DNA from: Clostridiales bacterium
GTDB taxonomy: Bacteria > Bacillota > Sulfobacillia > Sulfobacillales > Sulfobacillaceae
Assembly (NCBI GenBank): GCA_027365485.1
Contig: DAHXNH010000366.1
Span: forward strand, 1 to 55,210
Length of the DNA stretch: 55,210 nucleotides
Reading direction: 5' to 3'
Part shown: in pieces, positions 43,716-53,129 of the stretch
How the letters are laid out: each line of letters starts with the position of its first letter
Numbering within the stretch: position 1 is the first letter of the stretch
Translations under genes and position numbers: made by a program
The notes under the pieces: generated by a model
Seen by the model: only the letters and a program-made list of their open reading frames with translations
Told to the model about the DNA's origin: nothing
Databases searched by the model: none

Positions 43716-44993
43716 TCAGTTCTCACTCATGTTGTCCTCTGGCACATCATTCAACTGCTTGGCCATAAGACTTTCGTCGATGAGGATCTGAGCGTCTCTT
43801 TCCATATTCACTGGCTTTAGACTAGAAATGTTAGGCGAGCCCTGCACCAGCGCCTGAACTACTTGTTCCCGGCTATAATGGCCTCGTTCCAACATGTCTC
43901 TAACGATACGGCGATCGATCTTTGCCCAATCCACCTCAGCACCTTGCGCAACGAGCAAGTTTTGCGCCTCTCGACGGTACTCTTCCAAGGGGGGCAGCAA
44001 TATCTTGCCGGATTTGTCAGCCCATTCCGTACCCACCCAACTGCGAATCACTGCCACCCTTTCTTTTTGCGCCTTCAGCGCCCCTTGATAGTCTAATAGA
44101 CGATCGGCCTGCTCGACCACGGCCGCGCCTTTGGACATCATCTGCCCGCTCCATCCGCGCAGCATGACCTGCGGGGGCTGACGGTCCGCTAACATCAGCT
44201 TAGGATTATGATTAGAAAATCCGGCCAAGAATCCGAAATGATGCGCCCCCGCACTCTTGAGGTCGGCACCAAAAGTGTGTGCGAAGTAACGGGCAGCGGT
44301 CGCCCTAATTATCTCTTCGACGCTGACATCCCTCGGTAATTTCAGCCAGACCTGATATTTCCCCGGGCTAATCTCGACAATAACCGCGGGCTCAAATCCG
44401 TGCTCATTTAACGATTGCACAGACTCCTGCTGAAGATCGTCAAGCAGAATCAATTTGCTATAATCACCAGGCCGGACATAAATATCGTTTCCCGAAGCAT
44501 TCATGGCTTGCAGCCAGGGCACTGCGCGCACGGTCTCTTCGAGACTCCAGGTCCGATGGGTGGTTTTGCTTCGTTCACTGCTGCGGATTCCAATTTCAAA
44601 GGGGTCAGTGCCAAACGCCGCGAGTTGAGACCGCACCGTGGTTGGAAGATCCATCGGCGGCTGAGAGGTAGCATTGCTAGTCGCCCCCAGCATCGAGTCC
44701 TGTTCCGCTTTAGTCGCCAAACATCGCTCAACTGTGGCTAGATCTCGAACTGGATCGTAGTGAGCCCCGCGACGAGCTAACCCAGCAATGCCGTATTGCC
44801 TACCCAAATCCTCACTGCGAACGCTGTTACCCTCAATCTGATATATCAGGCCAGAGATCTTGGCTCTGTTTTTGGTTGCCCTTACCGATACCGTGACTCC
44901 ATGTTCCTCTAACTGTTCGACAAAATTCGTAAAACTGGTACAATTCTCTAGCGCCGCATCGCAAACATTGCGAAGACGCTCTAACTGCTGCAT
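43716..44993 (-). CDS. Orphan relaxase-tail/RepB-like primase of plasmid type
   Basis: The 425-residue protein joins two pieces known from mobilisation proteins. Residues about 18-90 (FTNFVEQLEEHGVTVSV, GNSVRSEDLGRQYGIAGL, YDPVRDLATVE) resemble the C-terminal tail of MOB relaxases. Residues about 165-290 form a RepB-type primase domain: GNDIYVRPGDYSKLILLDDL with the catalytic acidic pair, VIVEISPGKYQVWLKLP, and AGAHHFGFLAGFSNHNPK. The relaxase catalytic domain with its Tyr and HUH motif is missing. This is therefore a plasmid- or ICE-derived leftover, or an independent primase. ATG at 44993 has GGGGGC upstream. No other mobile-element genes flank it. Confidence 0.65.
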   Translation of the reverse strand: MQQLERLRNVCDAALENCTSFTNFVEQLEEHGVTVSVRATKNRAKISGLIYQIEGNSVRSEDLGRQYGIAGLARRGAHYDPVRDLATVERCLATKAEQDSMLGATSNATSQPPMDLPTTVRSQLAAFGTDPFEIGIRSSERSKTTHRTWSLEETVRAVPWLQAMNASGNDIYVRPGDYSKLILLDDLQQESVQSLNEHGFEPAVIVEISPGKYQVWLKLPRDVSVEEIIRATAARYFAHTFGADLKSAGAHHFGFLAGFSNHNPKLMLADRQPPQVMLRGWSGQMMSKGAAVVEQADRLLDYQGALKAQKERVAVIRSWVGTEWADKSGKILLPPLEEYRREAQNLLVAQGAEVDWAKIDRRIVRDMLERGHYSREQVVQALVQGSPNISSLKPVNMERDAQILIDESLMAKQLNDVPEDNMSEN

Positions 44994-45727
44994 CGTAAGC
45001 CCCCTATTCTGTGACGATTAGCCATTAATCCCCCGTCATCTCTCCCCAATATGATATCAGCCTTTAAGGGGATTTGGACAACCCATGGGTGAAGTTAATC
45101 GGCCCGGTGCGCGGTGCAGCCCGCTGACAAAGCCGACTTCTCGGACGTTTTCCGGCCGTCCTCAGGGAGCGGCCGCCAACCGATCGATTTCGCCATCCTG
45201 CGACAACCCAACGGCTCCCGAATTTCTGCCCAAAGTCCGGTTTCTTTCGGCATCCGGGCCTGGGTCGTGGCATCCCGCTACCGTACTCTATACCGTTTGC
45301 TGCAAGCATAGAGGTTCACGCTGCCTAGCCGATACTGGCCTATACGACAGTTTGTCGAATCGTGGTACGCTAGAGCAGGGTGTGATACGCTTACAAGCCG
45401 ATGGATGAATACCGAGATTGGTGCGTGGTGCATCGGGTGGGGTTGACGTTGACTCACTTTTCTAACGCGCTCCCATCCACTGAGGTCGGGTTCGATTTGG
45501 CGGGGATGGCCATGGGGCCTAATCCTGAGGGAAGTCCGGTGGGTTCCTTCACGGACGAGGAAACCTTGGATGGTTTTAACGTCGGTAAGCCAGGCTAGCT
45601 TTGAGGGTGGCACGGGTTTTGGTGGCCGATACCTGTGATATGGTCTGATCTGAATCGGATCGGATGGCCACAAATTTTTGACTGCATCGGAGTCTGCCGG
45701 AGGAGTTCGAAGACTTAGGAGGTTTAC
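44994..45727. other. Empty stretch between primase remnant and DUF4012 gene
   Basis: There is no gene I can support in about 730 bases. Short frames at 45114-45311 and 45401-45598 (plus) and 45278-45673 (minus) have no SD and no known family motifs. The region presumably holds the promoter of the DUF4012 gene, but none is convincing. Confidence 0.45.
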
Positions 45728-47587
45728 ATGGCATCGGGAACCCCGCCGCTACGACGGCGCAGACGTCTAAAGAGACGCCGTGTCTTTGGCCTGTTGATAT
45801 TTCTGGGTGTGGTCCTTCCTACTTTAGGATTTGGCTGGGGAGCGTACCGTCTGCGTTCCGAAGAGCATGCCATGAAGACTAGTTACCATGCCCGCGACTA
45901 CAACGGGTTTGGTTCAGCTATGCTGAACCTCAGCGGAACCCTGGCCGTAATGGGGATTGAGGCGCACCTTTATGGATGGTTAGACGCGATCCCGGTGGTC
46001 CGTGGCTATTACCTCAACGCAATGGATCTCTTGAGCGCAGCTCATCTGGATCTTCAGGTGTTGGCCCGGGTGGTGCCGCCCGTGATGGCTGCCGCCGCTT
46101 CTGTTGGCACATCCAGCCAACAGGCGTCCACCGTCAGTGCAGCAGTCTATCAAGCCGGCGAAACCATGACCCAATTGCAAGGCAAGATCGTGACCGCCAA
46201 TCAAAGCATCCAGAATATGAATGGGGCGCGCATGCCCAATTTCTTGGCGAATAAGGGGCTCGAAGTGTCTTCGTTAAAGTCCCTGAGCACCACTTTGGTG
46301 AAATTGCTCCCTGCGATGACCGGACCCCATCCGATTCTGGCCAATCTCTTAGGACTGTTTCATCCGATGAACTATTTGTTGCTTTTTCAAAACAGCGGCG
46401 AGCTGCGTGCCACCGGAGGCTTCCTGACAGCGTACGCCTATGTTCCCTTCAGTAACGGCAAGTTAGGCAAAATCAGTTCACAGAATATCCAGATTCTAGA
46501 CCAGGAAGTCACCTACCATCCCTCTCCGCCATTGATCATCACCTACTTGCCTGTCAACTATTGGCATCTGCGGGATTCCAACACGGCCTTGCCGGGACCG
46601 GGTGCGGGAGTTCCCGATGTGCCGGAGGCTGCCTCTAATTTCTATCAGTTTTATCAATCCATCCCCGGGGCGCCTCAGGTGAATGGTCTGGTCTTCATCG
46701 ACACCTGGCTAGTGGATGATCTGATAGGCGATGTCGGCGGCCTTAATGTGCCCACTCTTCGTGGCAAGACCGTGCATTTAACCGCGCAAAACGCCAATTA
46801 TGAAATGGAGTACATGGCCGAAGGAGAGGCGCTTCCGGCTAACTCGCGCAAGTTGTTCATCGGCACGATGATGAAAGAATTGATGCACGACGTCTTTCAC
46901 GCCCACACTTTGGAATTACTAAAGGTGGCGGGAACGTTAGGTCAAGGGCTGAGCCGCGAGCACATCATGCTCTATCTCAATGGCTCCAAAGCCGAAGCAT
47001 TTGCTGCTGCTCAAGGTTGGGGCGGCGTCATTCCGAGTACAGTGCATGGCGACTTTGCCGAGGTCATCGACGAAAATCTGTTAGGCCACAAAGATAACTA
47101 CTGGATGCATGAATCCTACCAGGTGAACATCACTACCACGAAATCGGGAAGAAACTTAGAAACGGTGACCGTCCACTGGGTGGAGCCAGCTATCTCAGTC
47201 GATCAGCCGCCATATTTGGTCGTCCCTTATCGTTCTTGGGTGACTGTATTTGCTCCCGCCGGTTCGACCTACGTTTCCATGACGGGCTCTGCCTCCGGCG
47301 GCGATGGTGCCGGAGGTGGCATCGACAGCTACGTTCAAGTCACTACCGACCCCACTTTGAATAAAGAAGAATTCGGCGCGCACATGAACTTGCCGGCCCG
47401 TACCAGTGCCTCCCAACCTCCGGCCCAAGGTACGGTTGTGACTCAATTTTGGCTTCCCCAAGGGGTTCCGATTAATCGCATTCTGGTACAAAAGCAACCG
47501 GGATTGAGAGCCGAACCCGTTACGGTCACGGTCAATGGCCAAACTCGGCAGATCACCTTAAATCGAGACACTTGGGTCACATTTTAA
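45728..47587 (+). CDS. DUF4012 membrane-anchored protein
   Basis: This 619-residue protein has a very basic N-terminus (RRRRRLKRRRVF) followed by one membrane helix (about 19-40, FGLLIFLGVVLPTLGFGWGA); the rest is predicted outside the cell. The DUF4012 signature is LLLFQNSGELRATGGFLTAYAYVP (about 218-241), with the Glu and Arg conserved in that family. Ala- and Ser-rich helices precede it, and a beta-rich tail with TVTVNGQTRQITL ends it. Members often lie near exopolysaccharide or envelope genes, and here a giant secreted repeat protein follows, so an envelope role is likely. ATG has AGGAGG 6 nt upstream (TAGGAGGTTTAC). Confidence 0.8.
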   Translation: MASGTPPLRRRRRLKRRRVFGLLIFLGVVLPTLGFGWGAYRLRSEEHAMKTSYHARDYNGFGSAMLNLSGTLAVMGIEAHLYGWLDAIPVVRGYYLNAMDLLSAAHLDLQVLARVVPPVMAAAASVGTSSQQASTVSAAVYQAGETMTQLQGKIVTANQSIQNMNGARMPNFLANKGLEVSSLKSLSTTLVKLLPAMTGPHPILANLLGLFHPMNYLLLFQNSGELRATGGFLTAYAYVPFSNGKLGKISSQNIQILDQEVTYHPSPPLIITYLPVNYWHLRDSNTALPGPGAGVPDVPEAASNFYQFYQSIPGAPQVNGLVFIDTWLVDDLIGDVGGLNVPTLRGKTVHLTAQNANYEMEYMAEGEALPANSRKLFIGTMMKELMHDVFHAHTLELLKVAGTLGQGLSREHIMLYLNGSKAEAFAAAQGWGGVIPSTVHGDFAEVIDENLLGHKDNYWMHESYQVNITTTKSGRNLETVTVHWVEPAISVDQPPYLVVPYRSWVTVFAPAGSTYVSMTGSASGGDGAGGGIDSYVQVTTDPTLNKEEFGAHMNLPARTSASQPPAQGTVVTQFWLPQGVPINRILVQKQPGLRAEPVTVTVNGQTRQITLNRDTWVTF

Positions 47588-48017
47588 TCGCTGAGTGGTT
47601 TCACCCTTAGAATTCACACCGCGGGGTCAGGCAATCGTTCCCACCAATGGGTGGAGCTTCGGCCAAGATTTTGATAGCGCGGCTTTTGTCGATGCGGTAC
47701 TCGATGGCGGGTCTCTTGCTCTGAGCCCAATTAAAATCGTATTCCTCCACCCACCGCCTCCCGCAAGCCGATACGCCTATACCTCGGTGTGCCCGATCTC
47801 TCAAGACGCAGTTCTACAGGCCATGCCTGCCTCTCCCGGGTTAAATCGGCAGAGGATACCCCCAATTTGATCGAAGGGCTTCCGAAGCTATTAGGCATCA
47901 GGATCGCCCAAACCTCTCCGACATGGTCGAACATGAGGCCCGGTCGACCTCGTTCACCAAAGACTGATGATGTTGCTTATAAGCCTTTGAGTATCAAACC
48001 CTAAGGAGGGATTATAG
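47588..48017. other. Upstream region of the giant repeat protein
   Basis: No gene is supported in these 430 bases. AAGGAGGG at about 48003-48010 is the SD of the next gene. No clear promoter or terminator was identified. Confidence 0.45.
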
Positions 48018-51000
48018 GTGTCGGTCAAACATTCTAAGCTTTCATTGCTCGGTGCCGTGGTGGCCACTGGCAGCTTGTTGGCGCTGACGGGATTACCGCT
48101 CAGCCAAACCTTCGCTGCCGACCCACCCCACCTTGTCGCTTATGGGCCCAGCGGGTCCCTTTCTGTGGGAGCCAATGCCGCGATCACCGCACAAGTAGTG
48201 GGCGCGACTGGGACGCCGATGTATCAATTTCGAATCAACAATCGGATTGTCCAACGCTATTCGACGAATAGCCGTTTGGTGCTTGACAACCTCCGTGCCG
48301 GTCGGTATACGATCACCGTGCGGTCCTTGGGTATGGCTCAGGACAAGCGGGGTGACTGGGGGGCCTTTCGGTCAAGCCAACTCCATTTCACGGTGGGTAG
48401 CCCCCATCTTACCGCCACTGGGACAACCAAGAACGGCACAGAGACCGTGACCGCCCAAGTGGTGGATGCCGTTTCTACCCCATACTATCAATTCGTCATT
48501 GACGGGAAGGTCGTGCAAGCCTATTCCACCAAAGACAGCTACACGACTACGAATCTGAAACCAGGCAGCTATCAGGTCGAGGTGGAGTCTTTGGGCCCGG
48601 CACAGTATCGAAATCATGAGTATTATGCCGCGCGCACTCAAACCCTGACCCTGACCGTGCCGACGCCCGCCGTCGCACCCCATTTGACTGTGACCGGTCC
48701 CACGAATAACGTCGCGACCCATGGAACGGCCACGATTACGGCCCAAGTGGTGGACGCCACAACGACCACCCCATACTATCAGTTCAAGATTAACGGCACG
48801 GTGGTGCAAGCCTTTTCCACCAAAAACACCTACACTGCCACCAATTTGAAGCCCGGCAGCTATCAGGTGGAGGTGGAGGCGCTAGGACCCGCGCAATACC
48901 AAAAGGGGCAATACAGCTTGGCCCGGACCCAAACCCTGACCCTAACCGTACCGACGCCCGCCGTCGCACCCAAAGTGGTGGCATCCGACGCCGATGTCGG
49001 TACCGGAATCCCAGACACCTTGACATTAAGCGGGGTAACGTCGAGTGCGCCCGTCACCTGGTCGGTGGTCAGCAGTAATGGTTCGACCGGTCTTATATCC
49101 GGTACCACCGACACCGCTACCTTTGTCGCTACGGCACCGGGCACCTATACCATCCAGGCCGATGCTGACGGCGAGACCGCGACCGCTAAGGTCATGGTCT
49201 ACGGCGAGGCCTCTGGCGTGACCCTTGCCCCTGCCTCTAGCACCGTGATTGCCGACGGCGAGGCCACGGACGCCATTGTCGTAAACGTTGTGGACCAGTA
49301 CGGCAACCCCGTTAGCGACTTTAATGGGTCTGTAAACCTAAGTACCGTATCCGGGGTTTCCTACAGCCAAAACGGAACCACGCTCACCCCGGTCAACGGC
49401 GAGGTGAGCGTAGTGGTCACCGATGGCACCGCGACAGTCAATGTGGGCCAGGTTTCCGTACCGGGCTTGTCCATCCCGATGACGTCAAGTGCTTTGGCGA
49501 GCACCAATGGGCAACCCATCGCGGCCCAGCCAACCTACGCCAGCACCAGCATCACCAGTGCGCCACAGGTGGCAACCAGCTTGAAGATTGTGAATGCGCC
49601 CACCTACCTCGATGCTAACAGTCAGGGCACCGAAACCTCGCCGATTTCGGTTGAGGTTGAAGACCAAGCGGGCTATCCGATGTTGAGCGGAACCGAGAGT
49701 ATTGCCGTTAACGTCTCGGGCCCGGCGACCTTGGTCGGCAGCACCAATAACCAGGAGACGCTTGCCTATTATGGAGCCTCGACGCCAGCGGGAAGCACAA
49801 ATACCTCGGCGTCCTTCGAATTGGCGAGCGAACAAGGACAGACCGGTCCGGTCACGATTACGGCGACCAGCACAGGCTTAGCGTCCGCGAGTTCCACGGT
49901 TCAAGCCGTCATTGCTGGAGTGCCGACCAAGATAGCCGCATCCTTATCCGCCAACCAGTTTGCGGAAGGCAGTCGTGGGATCACGCTGAACCTGCAGGCG
50001 GAAGACAGTCAGGGCGCACCAGTGAACTACACCTCGCCGGTTTCCATTGTGGTGACCAAACAGGGCTCGACGACGCCTGCCGGTAACATCTTGGTTAACG
50101 GGCAGTCTGACACTAGCTCCACCGAAATTTCTTTCAACGGCAATGGTACTGCGGCGGTGACGCTGGCCGATGACGCCCAGGGCGCCAACGCCGGGACCTA
50201 CATCGTGAGCATTGAGCCCGTCACCGGGGCTCAGTACTCTTTCCCGGCCCAAACCCTTACCTTTACGGAAACCGCGGCCGCGCTGGCAGCGGCAGCGTTT
50301 ACCAGCCCCAGCAACACGATTACAGTGCCTATCACTCGGCCTACGGCGCAGTACACTCTGCAGTTGCAGGATAGCTATGGCAACGCCATCAACCAAGCCG
50401 GAGTGAAGGTCGAAATCTACGCCGTAGGATCGTCAAGCAATGGTTCACCCTACGGCCAGGCGACGGTCAATGGCACCGAGACGACGGCTAGTACGCCCGT
50501 GACCGTCACCACCAACAGCAACGGGCAAGCCACCGTAACCCTAGCCGCCGAAGGGTTCCAAGGCGCGCAGTGGGTGCTGTATGCGACGGTGCCCCAACAG
50601 GCAGGGGTGACGTCGACGCTCCAAAGTGCCCCCTCTGCCGCCATGCAGGTTTCGGCGGAAGTGGCCAATAGCCTGTCTGTGGGCCTGCAAGATGAGTCCG
50701 CCGGCCCCGACTATCAGTCGACCGGCTATGCGCAAGCTGGCAACACGGTGGATGCCACGATCACGGTCAGAAATCAATATGGGGCGCCCATGGTTGGCAG
50801 CCAAACCGTCCAACTGACTATTCCCGCGGGACTCAGCGGGATGGAGCCTCAAGGCGCAAACGACAGTGCGTCATGGACGCCGGGGAGTCCCAATACCGTG
50901 ACCATGACCCTGAACCTGAACGGCAATGGCACCGCGACGGTTCCCTTGGAGGCGTGGTCCGAAGGGTCGGCCACTCTCCAAGCATCCATCCCTGGGGTGA

Positions 51001-51647
51001 GCAGTCCAGTCAGTGGCCAAGCTGCTATGTTTGTGCAGGCAGGCGCGGCCACGAACGTCGGCCTGTTCCAAAACGGCGTCCTCATCAGTGGCGCCAATAA
51101 GCTGACGGTCAACGCCAATTCTCCGGTCGCTGTCACCGTGGAGTCTACGGACTTAGCCCAAAATCCCGTTCCGGCTGCGGGTCAAGACGTGGTTGACCTC
51201 TCGGACAACAACGGCGGGTCTTTCCGTCTGACCCCCACGGGCGCACCAATTACCGAGGTGACCATTCCCGCAGGTCAGACGTCTCAGACCATCTACTATG
51301 TCAACGGCACCCAAGGCAGTTACGTTCCATCGGCCAGTCTCGCCGCTTATCGCCTAAGCGTGGTTGGGCCATCGAGCTATACGGTAAACCCCGGCGCCAG
51401 CCAGACGATTACGGCCATGGTCTACGACAGCAACTCAAGTCCAGTCGTCGGCCAGACTGTGACGGCCTCGGTGCCCAATAACGAAGGCACGGTTACCCCC
51501 TCAACGGTCTCAGGAAGTAACGGCCAAGTAAGCTTCACTTACACGGCACCAGCCTCCGGCAGCGGGACTGCCACGGTGACACTGACGTTGCCGGTTGAAG
51601 GCGCTTCGGGTTCCAGCTTGACCCAGACAGTCACAATCACCTACTGA
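48018..51647 (+). CDS. Giant secreted Ig-like repeat protein (S-layer or adhesin candidate)
   Basis: This 1,209-residue protein has a signal peptide (SLLGAVVATGSLLALTGLP..., cleavage near TFAA, residue 34). Three tandem repeats of about 92 residues follow (38-128, 130-221, 222-318), each with ITAQVV/VTAQVVDA, a YQF.I.....Q.(Y/F)ST segment, LKPGSYQVEV and GPAQY. The remainder is a chain of Big/invasin-like beta-sandwiches, shown by repeated VVDQYGNPV-type and LQDSYGNAI-type motifs and GNGTATVPL/GQATVTL strands. It is rich in Ala, Ser, Thr, Val and Gly, with no Cys noticed and few Lys. No SLH, LPXTG or membrane anchor is seen. It fits an S-layer or surface fibre protein. GTG has AAGGAGGG upstream. 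It follows the DUF4012 gene in the same direction. Confidence 0.8.
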   Translation: MSVKHSKLSLLGAVVATGSLLALTGLPLSQTFAADPPHLVAYGPSGSLSVGANAAITAQVVGATGTPMYQFRINNRIVQRYSTNSRLVLDNLRAGRYTITVRSLGMAQDKRGDWGAFRSSQLHFTVGSPHLTATGTTKNGTETVTAQVVDAVSTPYYQFVIDGKVVQAYSTKDSYTTTNLKPGSYQVEVESLGPAQYRNHEYYAARTQTLTLTVPTPAVAPHLTVTGPTNNVATHGTATITAQVVDATTTTPYYQFKINGTVVQAFSTKNTYTATNLKPGSYQVEVEALGPAQYQKGQYSLARTQTLTLTVPTPAVAPKVVASDADVGTGIPDTLTLSGVTSSAPVTWSVVSSNGSTGLISGTTDTATFVATAPGTYTIQADADGETATAKVMVYGEASGVTLAPASSTVIADGEATDAIVVNVVDQYGNPVSDFNGSVNLSTVSGVSYSQNGTTLTPVNGEVSVVVTDGTATVNVGQVSVPGLSIPMTSSALASTNGQPIAAQPTYASTSITSAPQVATSLKIVNAPTYLDANSQGTETSPISVEVEDQAGYPMLSGTESIAVNVSGPATLVGSTNNQETLAYYGASTPAGSTNTSASFELASEQGQTGPVTITATSTGLASASSTVQAVIAGVPTKIAASLSANQFAEGSRGITLNLQAEDSQGAPVNYTSPVSIVVTKQGSTTPAGNILVNGQSDTSSTEISFNGNGTAAVTLADDAQGANAGTYIVSIEPVTGAQYSFPAQTLTFTETAAALAAAAFTSPSNTITVPITRPTAQYTLQLQDSYGNAINQAGVKVEIYAVGSSSNGSPYGQATVNGTETTASTPVTVTTNSNGQATVTLAAEGFQGAQWVLYATVPQQAGVTSTLQSAPSAAMQVSAEVANSLSVGLQDESAGPDYQSTGYAQAGNTVDATITVRNQYGAPMVGSQTVQLTIPAGLSGMEPQGANDSASWTPGSPNTVTMTLNLNGNGTATVPLEAWSEGSATLQASIPGVSSPVSGQAAMFVQAGAATNVGLFQNGVLISGANKLTVNANSPVAVTVESTDLAQNPVPAAGQDVVDLSDNNGGSFRLTPTGAPITEVTIPAGQTSQTIYYVNGTQGSYVPSASLAAYRLSVVGPSSYTVNPGASQTITAMVYDSNSSPVVGQTVTASVPNNEGTVTPSTVSGSNGQVSFTYTAPASGSGTATVTLTLPVEGASGSSLTQTVTITY
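48405..48971 (+). repeat. Two near-identical tandem repeat units inside the giant gene
   Basis: Unit 2 (48405-48680) and unit 3 (48681-48971) are very similar at the DNA level, e.g. both end with CCGACGCCCGCCGTCGCACC. Unit 1 (48129-48401) is related only at the protein level. This implies a recent duplication, and the array may vary in length between strains. Confidence 0.7.
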
Positions 51648-52313
51648 CGCACGGCCCCGGTCGTAAACATCGGGCTTAGGACGTTAGGCATGTTGAAGCT
51701 CTACCGGGCCGGATCCGCCAGCAGCGGACCCGACCCGGTACTGTTTCGCCAACTATGAAAACTCTGTCACCTCAGTTCGTAACGCGAGGCGGGCCAGATT
51801 CGCCACCCGTATTGGCGCCCTTTGTCCCGGTCTCGGTCCTCTCTGGTCCTGAGTTTCTGGTGAAGACGGAGCGCCTGCATGGGTGGTGGCAGTGTCCCAA
51901 ACATCACCCCACTGCGCCCGTAACGCGTGCAGCCTTAGAAAATGGGCTTTTGCGCACGTTGGTATTATACGGCCCTGGGCTGGCCATTCTAGCTTGGGCT
52001 TTTTGTCTCCACGACGTTACCAGGGAGAGTGGGTCGGAACGTAAGATGTTTTCGCTTTTCTGGAGGGCCTTGGAGTCGAGATGCTAATCCACCCCAATAC
52101 CCTTCAATCCCCAACGCAAAGCCCGAATAACGTGTATCTACGGACGACGATTATAAAGTCTGGGATAATGCGCCACGTAAGCGGTCTGGCTGTGCGACCA
52201 CGGTTTAGCCAGGACGAGGAGGGTACACATGATGCGAACGCAAATGCACAGTGTCTATGGGGATATTCCCGCGAGAGACCAAAGGCGCACCGGAGAGTGG
52301 TATAGGAGTCACT
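51648..52313. other. Stretch after the repeat gene
   Basis: An imperfect stem-loop at 51702-51740 (outer arms TACCGGG/CCCGGTA, inner TCCGC/GCGGA) follows the gene by about 55 nt and may be its terminator; a CTGTTTCG tail gives weak support. A 110-codon frame from 51755 has no SD or known motif and is not called. Nothing else is supported up to the toxin remnant. Confidence 0.45.
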
Positions 52314-52418
52314 TTAGCTCAAGCTATCATCGAGGATCGGTATTGTCAGAATAACGTGGCGAAGGCTCACCGGAAACAGCACGCATGTGTCCAAATACGC
52401 AACGAAAGCCCTGTCTAT
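52314..52418 (-). pseudogene. Truncated PIN-domain toxin remnant
   Basis: A 34-codon frame overlaps the antitoxin stop and reads AFVAYLDTCVLFPVSLRHVIL, which matches the N-terminus of PIN toxins (the LDxxVLxP strand with the first catalytic Asp). It then runs to a TAA at 52314-52316 with no further PIN motifs, so about three quarters of the domain is gone. The expected start codon is ATA (52418-52416), so even this piece may not be translated. Its position directly behind the antitoxin is the normal order for this type II pair. Confidence 0.6.
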
Positions 52419-52836
52419 GGCTCCCGTTCGTAGAAATCATCCGACTCGTACAGCCCTAACGACTCGGACCCACGCACCATCTCACGGATATTGGCTTTCT
52501 GGAGACTGTCTCGGGTATTTTTGTAGTCCAACCCATCGCTCAACCGTATTCGACGGTGAGATCTCACCAAGTGATACCGTATCTTCCCCTCTTCCAACAA
52601 GCGCCCCAAATACGGTCGGGACACCTGGAGCAAATCTGCGGCTTGTTGTGTCGTCAACTCCTGTTCATAATGCAAAATGAAGACCGAATTGCCCTTCGCC
52701 AGTTGAGTGGCTGCCTCCATTAGACGCGAACCAGAGTCGAGGAAAGATTCATCTCAACATGCTGCTCATCCACCAGGACGTAATTGGTGTTCGGGTTCGC
52801 ATCCAATTCGCCGGCCACTCTCTTAATGGTTTCCAA
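52415..52836 (-). pseudogene. Frameshifted antitoxin (excisionase-type HTH) of a PIN toxin-antitoxin pair
   Basis: The 101-codon frame from 52720 has the helix-turn-helix ELTTQQAADLLQVSRPYLGRLLEEG and a tail RSHRRIRLSDGLDYKNTRDS...LGLYESDD, characteristic of antitoxins paired with PIN toxins. Just upstream, another frame reads NTNYVLVDEQHVEMNLSSTLVRV and ends TAATGG; one added base would fuse LSSTLVRV to LMEAATQLAKG, giving the family's usual N-terminal half and a length of about 136 residues. A single-base deletion near 52720 therefore seems to have split the gene. The start of the full form may be TTG at 52836. A shortened DNA-binding protein from 52720 could still be made, but has no clear SD. 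Confidence 0.65.
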
Positions 52837-53016
52837 AATCGCGCTCGTCGGATTCGATTAGTATTTGACCAGGCACCTATGGTCGCTGCTTAGTTATAGT
52901 CGAATTTATCCAACGCCCAATCGCATTATACGAATTACACGCAACACACGCAACCGATTTGCCAGAAAGCCAAGGCATACCCTGCAAATTTACTTCACAA
53001 TACGAATGATGTGCTG

Positions 53017-53095
53017 TCCTGCCTGTTAATGCCCCAACGGAGTAATTTGACAACGATTTCCTTGGGGCGTATACGCCCCCGATAACGCCATTAAC
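53017..53095. repeat. Element copy A, downstream of the MFS gene
   Basis: The core at 53017-53081 shares with copy B the pattern TCCTGCC(T/C)GTTAAT, about 35 bases, GGCGTATACGCCCCCG. This copy also contains a 16-bp palindrome (53064-53079) and nested inverted arms GTTAATG/CATTAAC (53025-53031, 53089-53095) and GCCCCAA/TTGGGGC (53031-53037, 53062-53068). It starts about 50 nt after the MFS stop. Confidence 0.6.
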
Positions 53096-53129
53096 GATGA
53101 TCCCCGTGATTCGACTCCCGGCATACCTC

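Noticed and set aside
45278-45673. Opposed frames between the primase remnant and DUF4012 gene
   Set aside because: Neither has an SD or known family motifs.
51755-52087. 110-codon plus-strand frame after the repeat gene
   Set aside because: No SD, no recognised motif, irregular composition.
53017-53095. Integron attC site
   Set aside because: The terminal heptamers are not in the RYYYAAC...GTTRRRY order, and copy B is not self-complementary; no integrase is seen.
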